Shown in pieces: positions 27,351 to 35,612 of a stretch of 64,000 nt of DNA (its first letter is position 1; the number at the start of each line of letters is the position of its first letter). Source of the DNA: Clostridia bacterium (GTDB taxonomy: Bacteria; Bacillota; Clostridia; Oscillospirales; UBA644); contig JAFRTE010000048.1 in assembly GCA_017427285.1 (NCBI GenBank), positions 1 to 64,000 on the forward strand. Direction: 5' to 3'. Both the position numbers and the translations under genes were made by a program. Under the pieces are notes generated by a model, which saw only the letters and a list, made by a program, of their open reading frames with translations, did no database searches and was not told where the DNA came from.

Positions 27351-28586
27351 ATGACGAAAATAAAAATCATTCCGGAATTTTATACACGCAATAAAAAACC
27401 GACGCTTCGGCTGCTGCTTACGCTGACAGCGGTTTCTGCGGTAATTGTTGCGATACTGCTTGCAACAGGCGGAGAAAAGTTTTCCGCGGCCGTTTGTATT
27501 ACCGCCTCAGTTTATTTTCTTTGCGCGGCGATCGCTCTTTTACGGGCGTTTCGTCAGCAGTTGCAGTATTCGCCGTATTCTTACAATACGATTTTTTATA
27601 TCGGTTTTGCATTGTTTGCAATATCCGTTATGCTTGAATTCATAAACCTTTCCGTTTATATGATAAAAGACCCGGATATATACCGTGGGTTTACGCTTAT
27701 TCATACCCTTCTCGGGTCCGCGCATAACTTTATGTTTTATTCATTCCCCTTTATCGCGGTTTTTTCTCTTATGCTCTGCATATCGAATATTTCGCTTATT
27801 AGGCATGAGGGGCTGCGGGTTGTAAACCTTTTGGGGATTGCCCTTTCGTTTATACTTGTAGGCGGCTTTATCCTGCTTTTTTCATTTGATTATTATGCTT
27901 CGGGGAGCGCGACCGAAATAATGATACACGACCTTTTCACGAACCTTTTCGCAGCAATTTATCTGTATTTTGAATGTATGATGATAGGTACTGTCATCGC
28001 TTCCGCTGTAACGTCGCGTTATGAACCGAAAAAGGAAATGGATTTTCTGATCATACTCGGATGTTCGCTGAGAAAGGACGGCACGCCTACTCCCTTGCTT
28101 AAAAGCAGGATCGACCGCGCGCTGAAATTTTATGAAGAGCAGAAACAGCTGACGGGAAAAGAGGCGGTTTTTGTAACTTCCGGCGGACAGGGAGCTGACG
28201 AGGCGGTCGCCGAAAGCACGTCCATGAAACGTTATCTTACGGAAAACGGGATATCTCCCGAAAGGATAATCGAGGAGGACAGATCGACTAACACGCTCGA
28301 GAATATGAAGTATTCAAAAGAAAAGATCGACGAGATAGATCCAAACGCAAAAATAGCTTTTTCAACGAATAAATACCATGTATTTCGCAGCGGATTGCTC
28401 GCAGACAGTTTAAATGTGCGCGTAACGGGCATCGGAGCTTCAACAAAATGGTATTTCTGGCCCAACGCCGCTGTCCGCGAATTTGCGGGGCTTATATCAA
28501 AGCAAAAAGTAAGACAACTGACGATACTTGCGCTGATGATCGTTTTTTACGCTGTTTTAACTGTAATTGCGTATTCGTTTTTCTGA
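27351..28586 (+). CDS. YdcF-family (DUF218) multi-pass membrane protein
   Basis: A protein of 411 residues. Five or so membrane segments occupy the first 220 residues, then the DUF218/SanA-YdcF domain (DFLIILGCSLRKDG, then RIDRALKFYEEQ, FVTSGGQGADE, SRSTNTLENM-like EEDRSTNTLEN and AFSTNKYHVFRS), and a final membrane helix at the C-terminus. Gram-positive relatives place the DUF218 domain after several helices like this. The role is unknown; SanA-type members affect envelope permeability. It starts 3 nt after trmO, so translation is probably coupled. Confidence 0.85.
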   Translation: MTKIKIIPEFYTRNKKPTLRLLLTLTAVSAVIVAILLATGGEKFSAAVCITASVYFLCAAIALLRAFRQQLQYSPYSYNTIFYIGFALFAISVMLEFINLSVYMIKDPDIYRGFTLIHTLLGSAHNFMFYSFPFIAVFSLMLCISNISLIRHEGLRVVNLLGIALSFILVGGFILLFSFDYYASGSATEIMIHDLFTNLFAAIYLYFECMMIGTVIASAVTSRYEPKKEMDFLIILGCSLRKDGTPTPLLKSRIDRALKFYEEQKQLTGKEAVFVTSGGQGADEAVAESTSMKRYLTENGISPERIIEEDRSTNTLENMKYSKEKIDEIDPNAKIAFSTNKYHVFRSGLLADSLNVRVTGIGASTKWYFWPNAAVREFAGLISKQKVRQLTILALMIVFYAVLTVIAYSFF

Positions 28587-28735
28587 TTTTACGGACCGGG
28601 AAGTCAAATTCAACGAAAAGAATACGGCGGCAAAGACACTTTGGGAAAATGTAACCGAAAAAATACCGTCCGAAAAGAGCTTTTATACTCAACCGAATAG
28701 GTTCTGTCTTTCAGTACAAAAGAAAATAAAAAGCG

Positions 28736-28763
28736 AAGACCGCGCGGTATCACGCACGGTCTT
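28736..28763 (+). terminator. Weak hairpin terminator candidate
   Basis: AAGACCG (28736-28742) pairs with CGGTCTT (28757-28763), with an inner GCG/CGC after one mismatch. The T-run is only CTTT, so efficiency is doubtful. It separates the trmO unit from the next promoter. Confidence 0.4.
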
Positions 28764-28773
28764 TAAACGCCTA

Positions 28774-28802
28774 TTGACAACTCATTAACCGGATGATATA
28801 AT
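28774..28802 (+). promoter_or_regulatory. Consensus promoter of the solute-binding lipoprotein
   Basis: TTGACA (28774-28779), 17-bp spacer, TATAAT (28797-28802), a perfect match, leaving a leader of about 68 nt. Confidence 0.9.
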
Positions 28803-28876
28803 GATAGTGTATCGATCACTTTTTTAATTCTCTCTTAAAACCGACAGAGTATTTTTTCGGAAAGGAATCTGAGCGA

Positions 28877-30301
28877 ATGAAAACGGCTGTAAAAACTTTT
28901 ATTCTTATTCTTTTATCTCTGGTTATTTTCGCTGCATGCAGTCCTCTCGAGGAGGAGATTTTCGACGTTGATTTCTCTTTAAAGAGCGATAAAACCGATC
29001 TTGAAGGCGCAACGATAAAATATGTGCGCGAATCGGGCGGACTTGCATTTAACGTCGGAGACGGAGAAGTGCTAGGCTACGAGATGAATACCGTGCTCGG
29101 AGACCTCGCCCTTCAACGAGTAAAAGACGTGCAAAAGGATCTTAACTGCAAGCTTGACATCGTGTATTTTACAGGTGACGCGCAATATACAAATTACCGT
29201 TTGAGCAACGCCGCGGGATCGTATTACTGCGACGTTTTCTGCGGAATATCGGACAGATTCCGCGAATATATGAAAGCCGGCACGATCGTGGGCCTTTCGC
29301 AGCTTGACGGCTTGATCGATTATCGCAACGAGGAAAAATGGGGCACTCGAAACATTCTGGAGGTCCTTTACTGGGAAGACGACGTTTACGGACTGATCCC
29401 CATGGCATGGCCTACATCCTCGGTATCATACACCGGTCTTACGATAGTCAACGAAGACCTTATAGCGTCTTTGAATGCGGAAGATCCTCGGGATCTTTAT
29501 GAAAACGGAAACTGGACGTGGGAAACATTCCGCGACTGTCTTGAAAAATACTATGCGCAGGAGGGCAGCGAGGTAAAGCACTACGCTTTGGCTTCGGTAC
29601 CTTTCGATTTCGGAGCGAACTATCTTTTATCAAACGGTTACAGACTTGCCGAAAAAGGACCTGACGGCAATTACAGGTCCGGAGTAAACAATCCATCCGC
29701 TCTTGCGGCAATGAACGAAGCGCTGGACGTATTTAACGGCCCGCTGTCTTACACGATCGACCGCAGAAACATTATACTTGCGCCGGTAGAGGATCTTATA
29801 GCTGGTCAGGCGGTAATGGGCGTTATGCATTATGCGGAATACGTTGCCGACAGAATTGTTAAATCGATGACCAATTTCGGTGTTCTGCCGTGGCCGTCGG
29901 GCCCGTCGGTAGAGCCCGGGTTTATCGCTTCTTTCCATATGAATCTCGAAAGGGCGGTCGTTATTTCAAGCATGTCAAATAACCTTGAGGCCACGGCGAT
30001 CGCTCTGAATGCGCTTTACGAACCTTTTGCGGAATATCCGGATATAGAATCCGTAAAGGATTTTCTGCATCATACATACTTTTTTGACCGCCGCGACGCA
30101 GATATCTACTATGATATGTTCCAACGCGCACAGTATGCGTATTTCTCCACGGCGCCTTTTCAGACGCTCGGCGAATGGGTCGAAAACGGACAGACTCCGA
30201 CGGAATATATCGAGTCTCGCATAGATAAAATCGAGGAATATATCGCTCAGGAAATCGCGCCTTCAAAGAGAGGCATAGACAGCGTATGGCAAGAAGAATA
30301 G
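28877..30301 (+). CDS. Extracellular solute-binding lipoprotein (ABC importer type)
   Basis: A protein of 474 residues with a lipoprotein signal (LSLVIFAACS, cysteine at about residue 21). The mature part has the pattern of family 1 carbohydrate-type binding proteins: an early strand with KDVQKDLNCKLDIVYF, a hinge, the GNWTWETFRDCLEKYY segment that is frequent in clostridial sugar-binding proteins, and a Trp/Tyr-rich second lobe. No permease or ATPase gene is adjacent, so it either serves a distant transporter or acts as a sensor. AAAGGA precedes the ATG. Monocistronic, between a consensus promoter and a terminator. Confidence 0.8.
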   Translation: MKTAVKTFILILLSLVIFAACSPLEEEIFDVDFSLKSDKTDLEGATIKYVRESGGLAFNVGDGEVLGYEMNTVLGDLALQRVKDVQKDLNCKLDIVYFTGDAQYTNYRLSNAAGSYYCDVFCGISDRFREYMKAGTIVGLSQLDGLIDYRNEEKWGTRNILEVLYWEDDVYGLIPMAWPTSSVSYTGLTIVNEDLIASLNAEDPRDLYENGNWTWETFRDCLEKYYAQEGSEVKHYALASVPFDFGANYLLSNGYRLAEKGPDGNYRSGVNNPSALAAMNEALDVFNGPLSYTIDRRNIILAPVEDLIAGQAVMGVMHYAEYVADRIVKSMTNFGVLPWPSGPSVEPGFIASFHMNLERAVVISSMSNNLEATAIALNALYEPFAEYPDIESVKDFLHHTYFFDRRDADIYYDMFQRAQYAYFSTAPFQTLGEWVENGQTPTEYIESRIDKIEEYIAQEIAPSKRGIDSVWQEE

Positions 30302-30313
30302 TTCGGCTATAAA

Positions 30314-30349
30314 AAAACGGTCTGACGGATTACTCTGTCGGACCGTTTT
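30314..30349 (+). terminator. Terminator of the solute-binding lipoprotein gene
   Basis: AAAACGGTC (30314-30322) pairs with GACCGTTTT (30341-30349); the helix extends by a T-G wobble and GAC/GTC. The stem supplies the U-tract. Confidence 0.8.
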
Positions 30350-30355
30350 GCGTTA

Positions 30356-30384
30356 TTGACATAAAAGCGTAAAAGTGGTATACT
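30356..30384 (+). promoter_or_regulatory. Promoter pointing antisense into the unknown lipoprotein gene
   Basis: TTGACA (30356-30361), 17-bp spacer, TATACT (30379-30384), directly after the upstream terminator. Transcription would start near 30391, inside the stop codon of the minus-strand gene 30389-31123, and run antisense through it towards the plus-strand ATPase gene at 31231, which has no close promoter that I can see. Confidence 0.65.
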
Positions 30385-30388
30385 TACA

Positions 30389-31123
30389 TCAGTTTTCGAT
30401 AAGGTATTCGTCGGTTATATAGCGGTTTATAATGCTGCCTACAGACCACATAAGCGCTTTGCCGTTATCGGGCATATGATCGGATGTTACGCGGGTATAC
30501 GTGACGCCGTCCTTAAAATTTAAAACGTAATATGCGCCCGTGATGCCGTAATAATCGGGATTTGAATTCCATTCGCGGAAATTGCATTTTTCTATCGCTT
30601 CGTAGCACTCATCCACTACTTCGGCGGGAACGGCGTATTTTTTGTGAGTCTCGCCTTCCTCGTCACCCCAATATGCGTCAACGATCACCACAGACCTGTC
30701 GTTATTTGCCAATAAAACAAGCTCGTAATATTCGTCGCCGCCAACGGTGGCTACCGTTGCCTCATAGTAGTCTATCAGCATTTCGGTTGCGTTGGAAGGT
30801 ATATATTCCATACTGTTAATCGAGTCAAACCAGACCTTGACGTCGTTTTCGGGCATAACAAACGAAATGATATAGCCCTTTGCATCGTCATAATCCGTAT
30901 TGAAATCAGCGCCTTCAACATAAAAATGATAATCCGTATCGGTAGCGATGAAAGGGAAATAGAGAGTTACTTTTTCTCCTGCAGCATAAGCGTCCTTCGC
31001 ATTTTCAAACGAATTTTTCGTTCCGCAATAGTCAACGGAATATTTTGTATTGTCACATCCGCTCATAAAAATCAATACAGCCCCCATAAACAAAATCAAT
31101 ATCAAACTCAAAACTTTTTTCAT
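30389..31123 (-). CDS. Lipoprotein of unknown function
   Basis: A protein of 244 residues with a lipoprotein signal (LILFMGAVLIFMSGC, cysteine at about residue 23). The mature part is acidic and aromatic-rich. The first section (about 30-95; YAAGEKVTLYFPF, DTDYHFYVEGAD, FVMPENDVKVWF) looks like a small beta-sandwich repeat domain of the kind that ends in 'MPxxDV'. The second section (about 110-240) has an ELVLLANN...VVDAYW pattern and a C-terminal WSVGSIINRY. I do not recognise a family. It has GGGGAG before the ATG and its own promoter. Confidence 0.7.
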   Translation of the reverse strand: MKKVLSLILILFMGAVLIFMSGCDNTKYSVDYCGTKNSFENAKDAYAAGEKVTLYFPFIATDTDYHFYVEGADFNTDYDDAKGYIISFVMPENDVKVWFDSINSMEYIPSNATEMLIDYYEATVATVGGDEYYELVLLANNDRSVVIVDAYWGDEEGETHKKYAVPAEVVDECYEAIEKCNFREWNSNPDYYGITGAYYVLNFKDGVTYTRVTSDHMPDNGKALMWSVGSIINRYITDEYLIEN

Positions 31124-31154
31124 TTTAACATCACTCCCCGTTTTTTCTGCCTAT

Positions 31155-31183
31155 ATTGTATCATACGAATCAAAAAAAATCAA
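31155..31183 (-). promoter_or_regulatory. Promoter of the unknown lipoprotein gene
   Basis: Read on the minus strand: TTGATT (31183-31178), 17-bp spacer, TACAAT (31160-31155), about 30 nt upstream of the start codon. Confidence 0.75.
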
Positions 31184-31230
31184 CCTTTTTTTATCAATTT
31201 CAATTATTTCAGAAAGAAAAGACCGAAAAA

Positions 31231-31872
31231 ATGAAACATACTGTAATTACCGGACATTACGGTTCCGGAAAAACCAATATCGCCGTAAATCTTGCGCTTG
31301 AAGCTGCAAAGAAAACCGACAAAAAAGTATACCTGATAGACGCTGATATCGTAAACCCCTATTTTCGTTCCGCAGATAACGAAAATCTGCTTGCCGAGGC
31401 GGGAGTGAAGCTTATTGCGCCGATGAGCGCAAACACAAATCTCGATATCCCTGCCATGCCTGCAACTGTTATGAAAGTATTCAATACTGACTGTGAGGTT
31501 ATCTGGGATATAGGCGGAGACGATTCGGGTGCAGTCGTGCTCGGAAGATATTCTGACGACATAAAAAAACAGGGTTATGAAATGATCTATACCGTTAATT
31601 TTTACAGACCGATGACGTCGACCGAAGACGATATGATCTCTCTTTTATACGATATCGAAGCGGCTTCGCATCTTAAAGCGACCGCGATAGTAAACAACTC
31701 AAACCTCGGCGCGGATACCGACCGCGAGATAGTTGAGGCGTCGAAAGAAAAAGCGGCAAGACTGTCGGAAATAACGAAGCTTCCCGTAAAGTTTACCTCG
31801 GTTGACGAAAAGCTTGCGAGAGACATTCCCGAATGCAAACCGATAAAAATGGTAACGAAAAAGCTCTGGTAA
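31231..31872 (+). CDS. Small P-loop ATPase, MinD/ParA/CobQ-like
   Basis: A protein of 213 residues beginning with a Walker A motif, GHYGSGKTNIAVNLAL, and a YLIDADIVNPYFRSAD segment that takes the place of the switch I aspartate. A second acidic switch reads VIWDIGGDDSGA. Homologues are short stand-alone SIMIBI-class ATPases; no MinC/MinE or ParB partner is close. The true start is the ATG at 31231, with AGAAAGAAAAG upstream; the open frame extends back to 31156 only through a rarer start within the promoter of the divergent gene. Cellular role unknown. Confidence 0.75.
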   Translation: MKHTVITGHYGSGKTNIAVNLALEAAKKTDKKVYLIDADIVNPYFRSADNENLLAEAGVKLIAPMSANTNLDIPAMPATVMKVFNTDCEVIWDIGGDDSGAVVLGRYSDDIKKQGYEMIYTVNFYRPMTSTEDDMISLLYDIEAASHLKATAIVNNSNLGADTDREIVEASKEKAARLSEITKLPVKFTSVDEKLARDIPECKPIKMVTKKLW

Positions 31873-31881
31873 GCGGCAAAG

Positions 31882-33075
31882 TTATTCAATACCGCCGTAA
31901 TCTTTTCCGAGATTTGCTTTCAGCAAGGATATTTCTTCATCCGTCATTCCGAGATTTTTCAGATAGTCAAGCGCATAGTCCGCAAGAGACACCCCTTCTT
32001 TGTCAATTGCGCCTATACCGAATGCTTTTGAGAGCGATGATTTTATATTGCTGTTTGCGATCTGCAAATACTGCTCCGATTCGGCGGTAATGCCGTAATA
32101 ATTGTAATAAGTTATCATATAATCGCATATTACTTCCTCTGCACTTGCGCCCATCAGACATTCGAGTATTGCCGCTGCAAATCCCGTGCGGTCTTTGCCC
32201 TCGTTGCAGTGAATAAGATACGGTCCTTCATGCGATGCGATATATCTGAAACCTTCGGCGAGTTTTTCTCTGAAATCTTCCGATTCAAAGTCCACTCCCA
32301 TATTAAGAGCGGCAACGTCAAGCGTTGAATAAACGGTCGAATAGTAGTCGGAATAATTTTTCATCGTTTCGGAATTGTCCGCCATATTTATAACCGTGCG
32401 GACAAGCGAGTAAGAAAGCGCGCTGTCTGCCTCTTTATTTCTGTTAAGAGCGGGATTTATCGGGGACGACGAGCGAAACAGAGTATTCTTGCCCATTCCG
32501 GACGTTTCAACCGATCTGAAATTTGCGTATTCGGCATCGCTGAGATCCGCATAATCTTCGCGCTTGTTCGTCCGAGCGCCCGCGATCTGATGCATGGCGT
32601 ATTCTTCCGCATATCCCTGTTTTTTTGACATTGTCAAAGATACCGCACTGTTTTCCCCGAAGCCGTCGGACCAGACGATCTCATACCCCGGTTCTTCATC
32701 GGTGCTTCGTATCTCTGCAATATTCAAAGATGAGATCAGATTACCCGAATTTATCGCCAGAATTACGTATCCTCTGCCGCCGTCGGGGTCTTTTCTTAAA
32801 ACGCAGACGGGTTTTCCGCTGTCAACGTCGCTGTAAGAGGTGCCGATCGGCATTTCGAGCGAAATATCTCCTATTTTCACGTTGATCATGTCAGCCGCTT
32901 CAAAGCCGAGGTTTTCCATGCTCTGCGGGCCTACTGTAAGGACTATATTCCCGTATTTGCTTACGCTTTCTATCCCTGCTTCAAGCACCGTTTGCTTTTC
33001 ACCGCAGGAAGAAAGCAAAATCAGCAAAGCGATCAGAATTGCTGCGACCGTATTTCTTTTGACACTGTTTCTCAT
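31882..33075 (-). CDS. Lipoprotein tyrosine/dual-specificity phosphatase
   Basis: A protein of 397 residues with a lipoprotein signal (LIALLILLSSC). The catalytic P-loop HCNEGKDRTG is of the Y_phosphatase3/MptpB-like type, with the nucleophilic cysteine and arginine in place. The N-terminal part (about 25-130) is a beta-rich domain that I do not recognise; DUF-like 'SAM hydroxide' domains sometimes sit there. Outside location is inferred from the signal. I start at ATG 33075, with AGAAGG 7 nt upstream; the TTG at 33081 only adds two residues. It has its own perfect promoter. Substrates may be phosphoproteins, phosphoinositides or other organic phosphates. Confidence 0.85.
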   Translation of the reverse strand: MRNSVKRNTVAAILIALLILLSSCGEKQTVLEAGIESVSKYGNIVLTVGPQSMENLGFEAADMINVKIGDISLEMPIGTSYSDVDSGKPVCVLRKDPDGGRGYVILAINSGNLISSLNIAEIRSTDEEPGYEIVWSDGFGENSAVSLTMSKKQGYAEEYAMHQIAGARTNKREDYADLSDAEYANFRSVETSGMGKNTLFRSSSPINPALNRNKEADSALSYSLVRTVINMADNSETMKNYSDYYSTVYSTLDVAALNMGVDFESEDFREKLAEGFRYIASHEGPYLIHCNEGKDRTGFAAAILECLMGASAEEVICDYMITYYNYYGITAESEQYLQIANSNIKSSLSKAFGIGAIDKEGVSLADYALDYLKNLGMTDEEISLLKANLGKDYGGIE

Positions 33076-33117
33076 AACCAAACCTTCTCATTTCGTGAAG
33101 TCGTTTTTTCATAGACA

Positions 33118-33146
33118 ATTATACACCATTTCAAAACCCGTGTCAA
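33118..33146 (-). promoter_or_regulatory. Consensus promoter of the phosphatase gene
   Basis: Read on the minus strand: TTGACA (33146-33141), 17-bp spacer, TATAAT (33123-33118), fully consensus. Confidence 0.9.
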
Positions 33147-33191
33147 GGTGATCTTTTACGGTATATCATAGATCTTCGAAGTTTTTGCATA

Positions 33192-33224
33192 CAAAAACCG
33201 GACTGCCCGAATAAGGCGGTCCGG
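33192..33224 (-). terminator. Terminator of the ftsH operon
   Basis: On the minus strand CCGGAC...GTCCGG form a stem of about 10 bp (one G-T wobble) with a 7-nt loop, followed by TTTTTG. It lies 19 nt after the ftsH stop. Confidence 0.85.
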
Positions 33225-33242
33225 TATAGTATTTACGGCGTT

Positions 33243-35060
33243 TTATGCGTTTTCGGGAGCGGGAGCAGTATCGAATATTGCGTAAAATTCTTCGGCGGAC
33301 ATTTTTTCCTTTTCCATAAGAATTTCGGCGATTTTATCAAGATACTGTCTGTTTTGCTCGAGAATGGATTTTGCCATCGTGTATGCTCGGTTGATGATTG
33401 CAGATATCTCTCTGTCGATTTTTGCGGAGGTTTCTTCGGAGTAGTTGGGCTGAGTGCCGAACGAACGTCCTATAAACACCTCGTCCTGTCCCGCATAGTC
33501 TATCGGGCCGAGATCGGACATACCGTATTTTGTAACCATTTTCTTTGCGATCGAAGTTGCGCGCTGAATATCGTTTGAAGCGCCGGTGGAAATATCGTCA
33601 AGACAGAGCGCTTCGGCTACACGACCGCCGAGCAAAGACACGATCTCCTCAAACATCTCGTTTTTGGACATATAGTTTTTGTCTTCCTGAGGCAGCGAAA
33701 GCGTAAAGCCGCCGGCAAGTCCTCTCGGAATTATAGATATCTGATGAACGGGTCCCTGGGATACGAGCACCTTGTTTATAATAGCGTGTCCGCCTTCGTG
33801 ATAGGACGTAAGACGTTTCTCTTTTTCGGTTATTTTTCTCGATTTCTTTTCGATACCTACGATGACCTTTAAGATCGCGTCTTCGATATCGATCATCTTT
33901 ATCTTGTCGCGTTTTCTTCTCGCCGCGAGGAGAGCGCTTTCGTTAAGGATATTCTGCAAATCGGCGGGAGAGAATCCGGCGGTCGTTTTTGCTATAACGG
34001 AAAGGTCTACGTCGTCGCCTATCGGCTTATTTTTGGAGTGTATTTTAAGTATTTCTTCTCTCGCTTTTATGTCGGGAAGATTGATAACTATCTGTCTGTC
34101 GAAACGGCCCGGACGCAGAAGCGCGCTGTCGAGGATATCGGGACGGTTTGTTGCCGCCATTACTATAACGCCTTCATTTTCGTCAAATCCGTCCATTTCA
34201 ACGAGAAGCTGGTTTAAAGTCTGCTCGCGTTCGTCATGTCCGCCGCCGAGACCTGCGCCTCTCTGTCTGCCCACAGCGTCTATTTCGTCTATAAACACGA
34301 TGCAGGGAGAGTTTTTCTTCGCCTGCTCAAAAGTATCGCGTACACGTGACGCACCTACGCCGACGTAAAGCTCAACGAAATCCGAACCGGAGATCGAGAA
34401 GAACGGAACGCCCGCCTCGCCGGAAGCTGCTTTTGCAAGATATGTTTTACCAGTGCCCGGAGGGCCTACGAGAAGAATGCCTCTCGGAATATGAGCGCCC
34501 ATATCGGTGTATTTTTTCGGCTGCTTCAAGAAATCGACAACTTCGGTAAGCTCTTCTTTTTCTTCGTCCGCACCTGCAACGTCCGCAAAAGTGACGCGTT
34601 TTTTCTGTCCGTCATTTGTTTTAAGTCTCGCTCTGCCGAACGACATCGCCTTTGCTCCGCCGTTCATCTGATTCATCATAAAGAACCATACGAGAAGTAT
34701 ACCCACGCCGAAGATCAGATACGGTAAAAATGTAAGCCAGATCGGAGTTTCCGCGGGCGGCGTGAGGTCGTAGCCGGTAAGCGTACCATTTTCTTTTGCC
34801 GCCTCAACGTCTTCGCGGACGTCCTCGATAAACAGCAACGGATAGTAAAGCGTAAACGAATATTTCTCGCCGCTTATAAGCTGAACGTCGAGAACGTTAT
34901 CGTTGATTTCAAAATAATAAACCTGTCTGTTTTTAAAATGGTCCAAAACCTGCGAATACTTTATCTTTTTTTCGTTTCCGCCGCTGAAAAGCAGAGAAAT
35001 TATTAAAATAAGAACAAGTATCAGCGCTGCGTAAAAGCCGATGCTTCTTAAATTTTTCAA
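33243..35060 (-). CDS. ftsH: ATP-dependent zinc metalloprotease FtsH, TTG start
   Basis: A membrane protease of 605 residues that degrades membrane and some cytosolic proteins. Two membrane helices (about 5-25 and 107-130) flank a small outer domain; then an AAA module with Walker A GPPGTGKT (about residue 200) and Walker [13 protein letters not shown], and a peptidase with the zinc site HEGGH (about 419). The usual motif is HEAGH; Ala to Gly keeps HExxH intact. The start codon is TTG, 8 nt after AGGAGG, with no alternative ATG nearby. Last gene of the tilS-hpt-ftsH unit. Confidence 0.97.
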   Translation of the reverse strand: MKNLRSIGFYAALILVLILIISLLFSGGNEKKIKYSQVLDHFKNRQVYYFEINDNVLDVQLISGEKYSFTLYYPLLFIEDVREDVEAAKENGTLTGYDLTPPAETPIWLTFLPYLIFGVGILLVWFFMMNQMNGGAKAMSFGRARLKTNDGQKKRVTFADVAGADEEKEELTEVVDFLKQPKKYTDMGAHIPRGILLVGPPGTGKTYLAKAASGEAGVPFFSISGSDFVELYVGVGASRVRDTFEQAKKNSPCIVFIDEIDAVGRQRGAGLGGGHDEREQTLNQLLVEMDGFDENEGVIVMAATNRPDILDSALLRPGRFDRQIVINLPDIKAREEILKIHSKNKPIGDDVDLSVIAKTTAGFSPADLQNILNESALLAARRKRDKIKMIDIEDAILKVIVGIEKKSRKITEKEKRLTSYHEGGHAIINKVLVSQGPVHQISIIPRGLAGGFTLSLPQEDKNYMSKNEMFEEIVSLLGGRVAEALCLDDISTGASNDIQRATSIAKKMVTKYGMSDLGPIDYAGQDEVFIGRSFGTQPNYSEETSAKIDREISAIINRAYTMAKSILEQNRQYLDKIAEILMEKEKMSAEEFYAIFDTAPAPENA

Positions 35061-35084
35061 TCGTTTGTCCTCCTAAAAAGGGAT

Positions 35085-35609
35085 TTACGGCTCAAGTATG
35101 CCTATATATGGAAGGTTTCTGTATTTTTCATCGTAATCCAGTCCGTAGCCCACGATAAACTCATCGGGTACGGTGAAACCGCAATAGTCGAGATCGACGT
35201 TTACGACGCGGCGGTCGGGCTTATCGAGAAGAGTGCAGATTTTAAGGGATTTCGGTTTGCGGACTTTCAGAATTTCCAGTAGCTTTGAAAGAGTGTATCC
35301 GCTGTCGAGGATATCCTCAACGATAAGCAGATCGTAATTTGAAATATTTATATCGAGGTCTTTGATAATCTTAACGTTGCCCTTTGAAGAGGTAGAACGT
35401 CCGTAGCTCGAAATCACCATAAAATCTATGGAAAGATCAATGTCGATATTCCGTATAAGGTCGCTCAAAAAGATAACGGAACCCTTGAGAATGGAGATTA
35501 CGAGAAGATTTTTATCGCTTCCGCGGTAATCTTCGGATATCTGCTTTCCGAGCTCGGCGACCTTCTCTTTAATTTCTTTTTCGGAAAGAAATACTTTTAC
35601 GTCTTTCAT
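35085..35609 (-). CDS. hpt: Hypoxanthine phosphoribosyltransferase
   Basis: A protein of 174 residues for purine salvage (hypoxanthine or guanine to the nucleotide). The PRPP-binding motif LIVEDILDSGYTL (about 100) and the C-terminal DYDEKYRNLPYIG are typical. Its ribosome site (GGGGGAA) lies inside the 3' end of tilS, and ftsH follows after 24 nt; tilS-hpt-ftsH is a conserved Gram-positive order. Confidence 0.95.
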   Translation of the reverse strand: MKDVKVFLSEKEIKEKVAELGKQISEDYRGSDKNLLVISILKGSVIFLSDLIRNIDIDLSIDFMVISSYGRSTSSKGNVKIIKDLDINISNYDLLIVEDILDSGYTLSKLLEILKVRKPKSLKICTLLDKPDRRVVNVDLDYCGFTVPDEFIVGYGLDYDEKYRNLPYIGILEP

Positions 35610-35612
35610 TTT

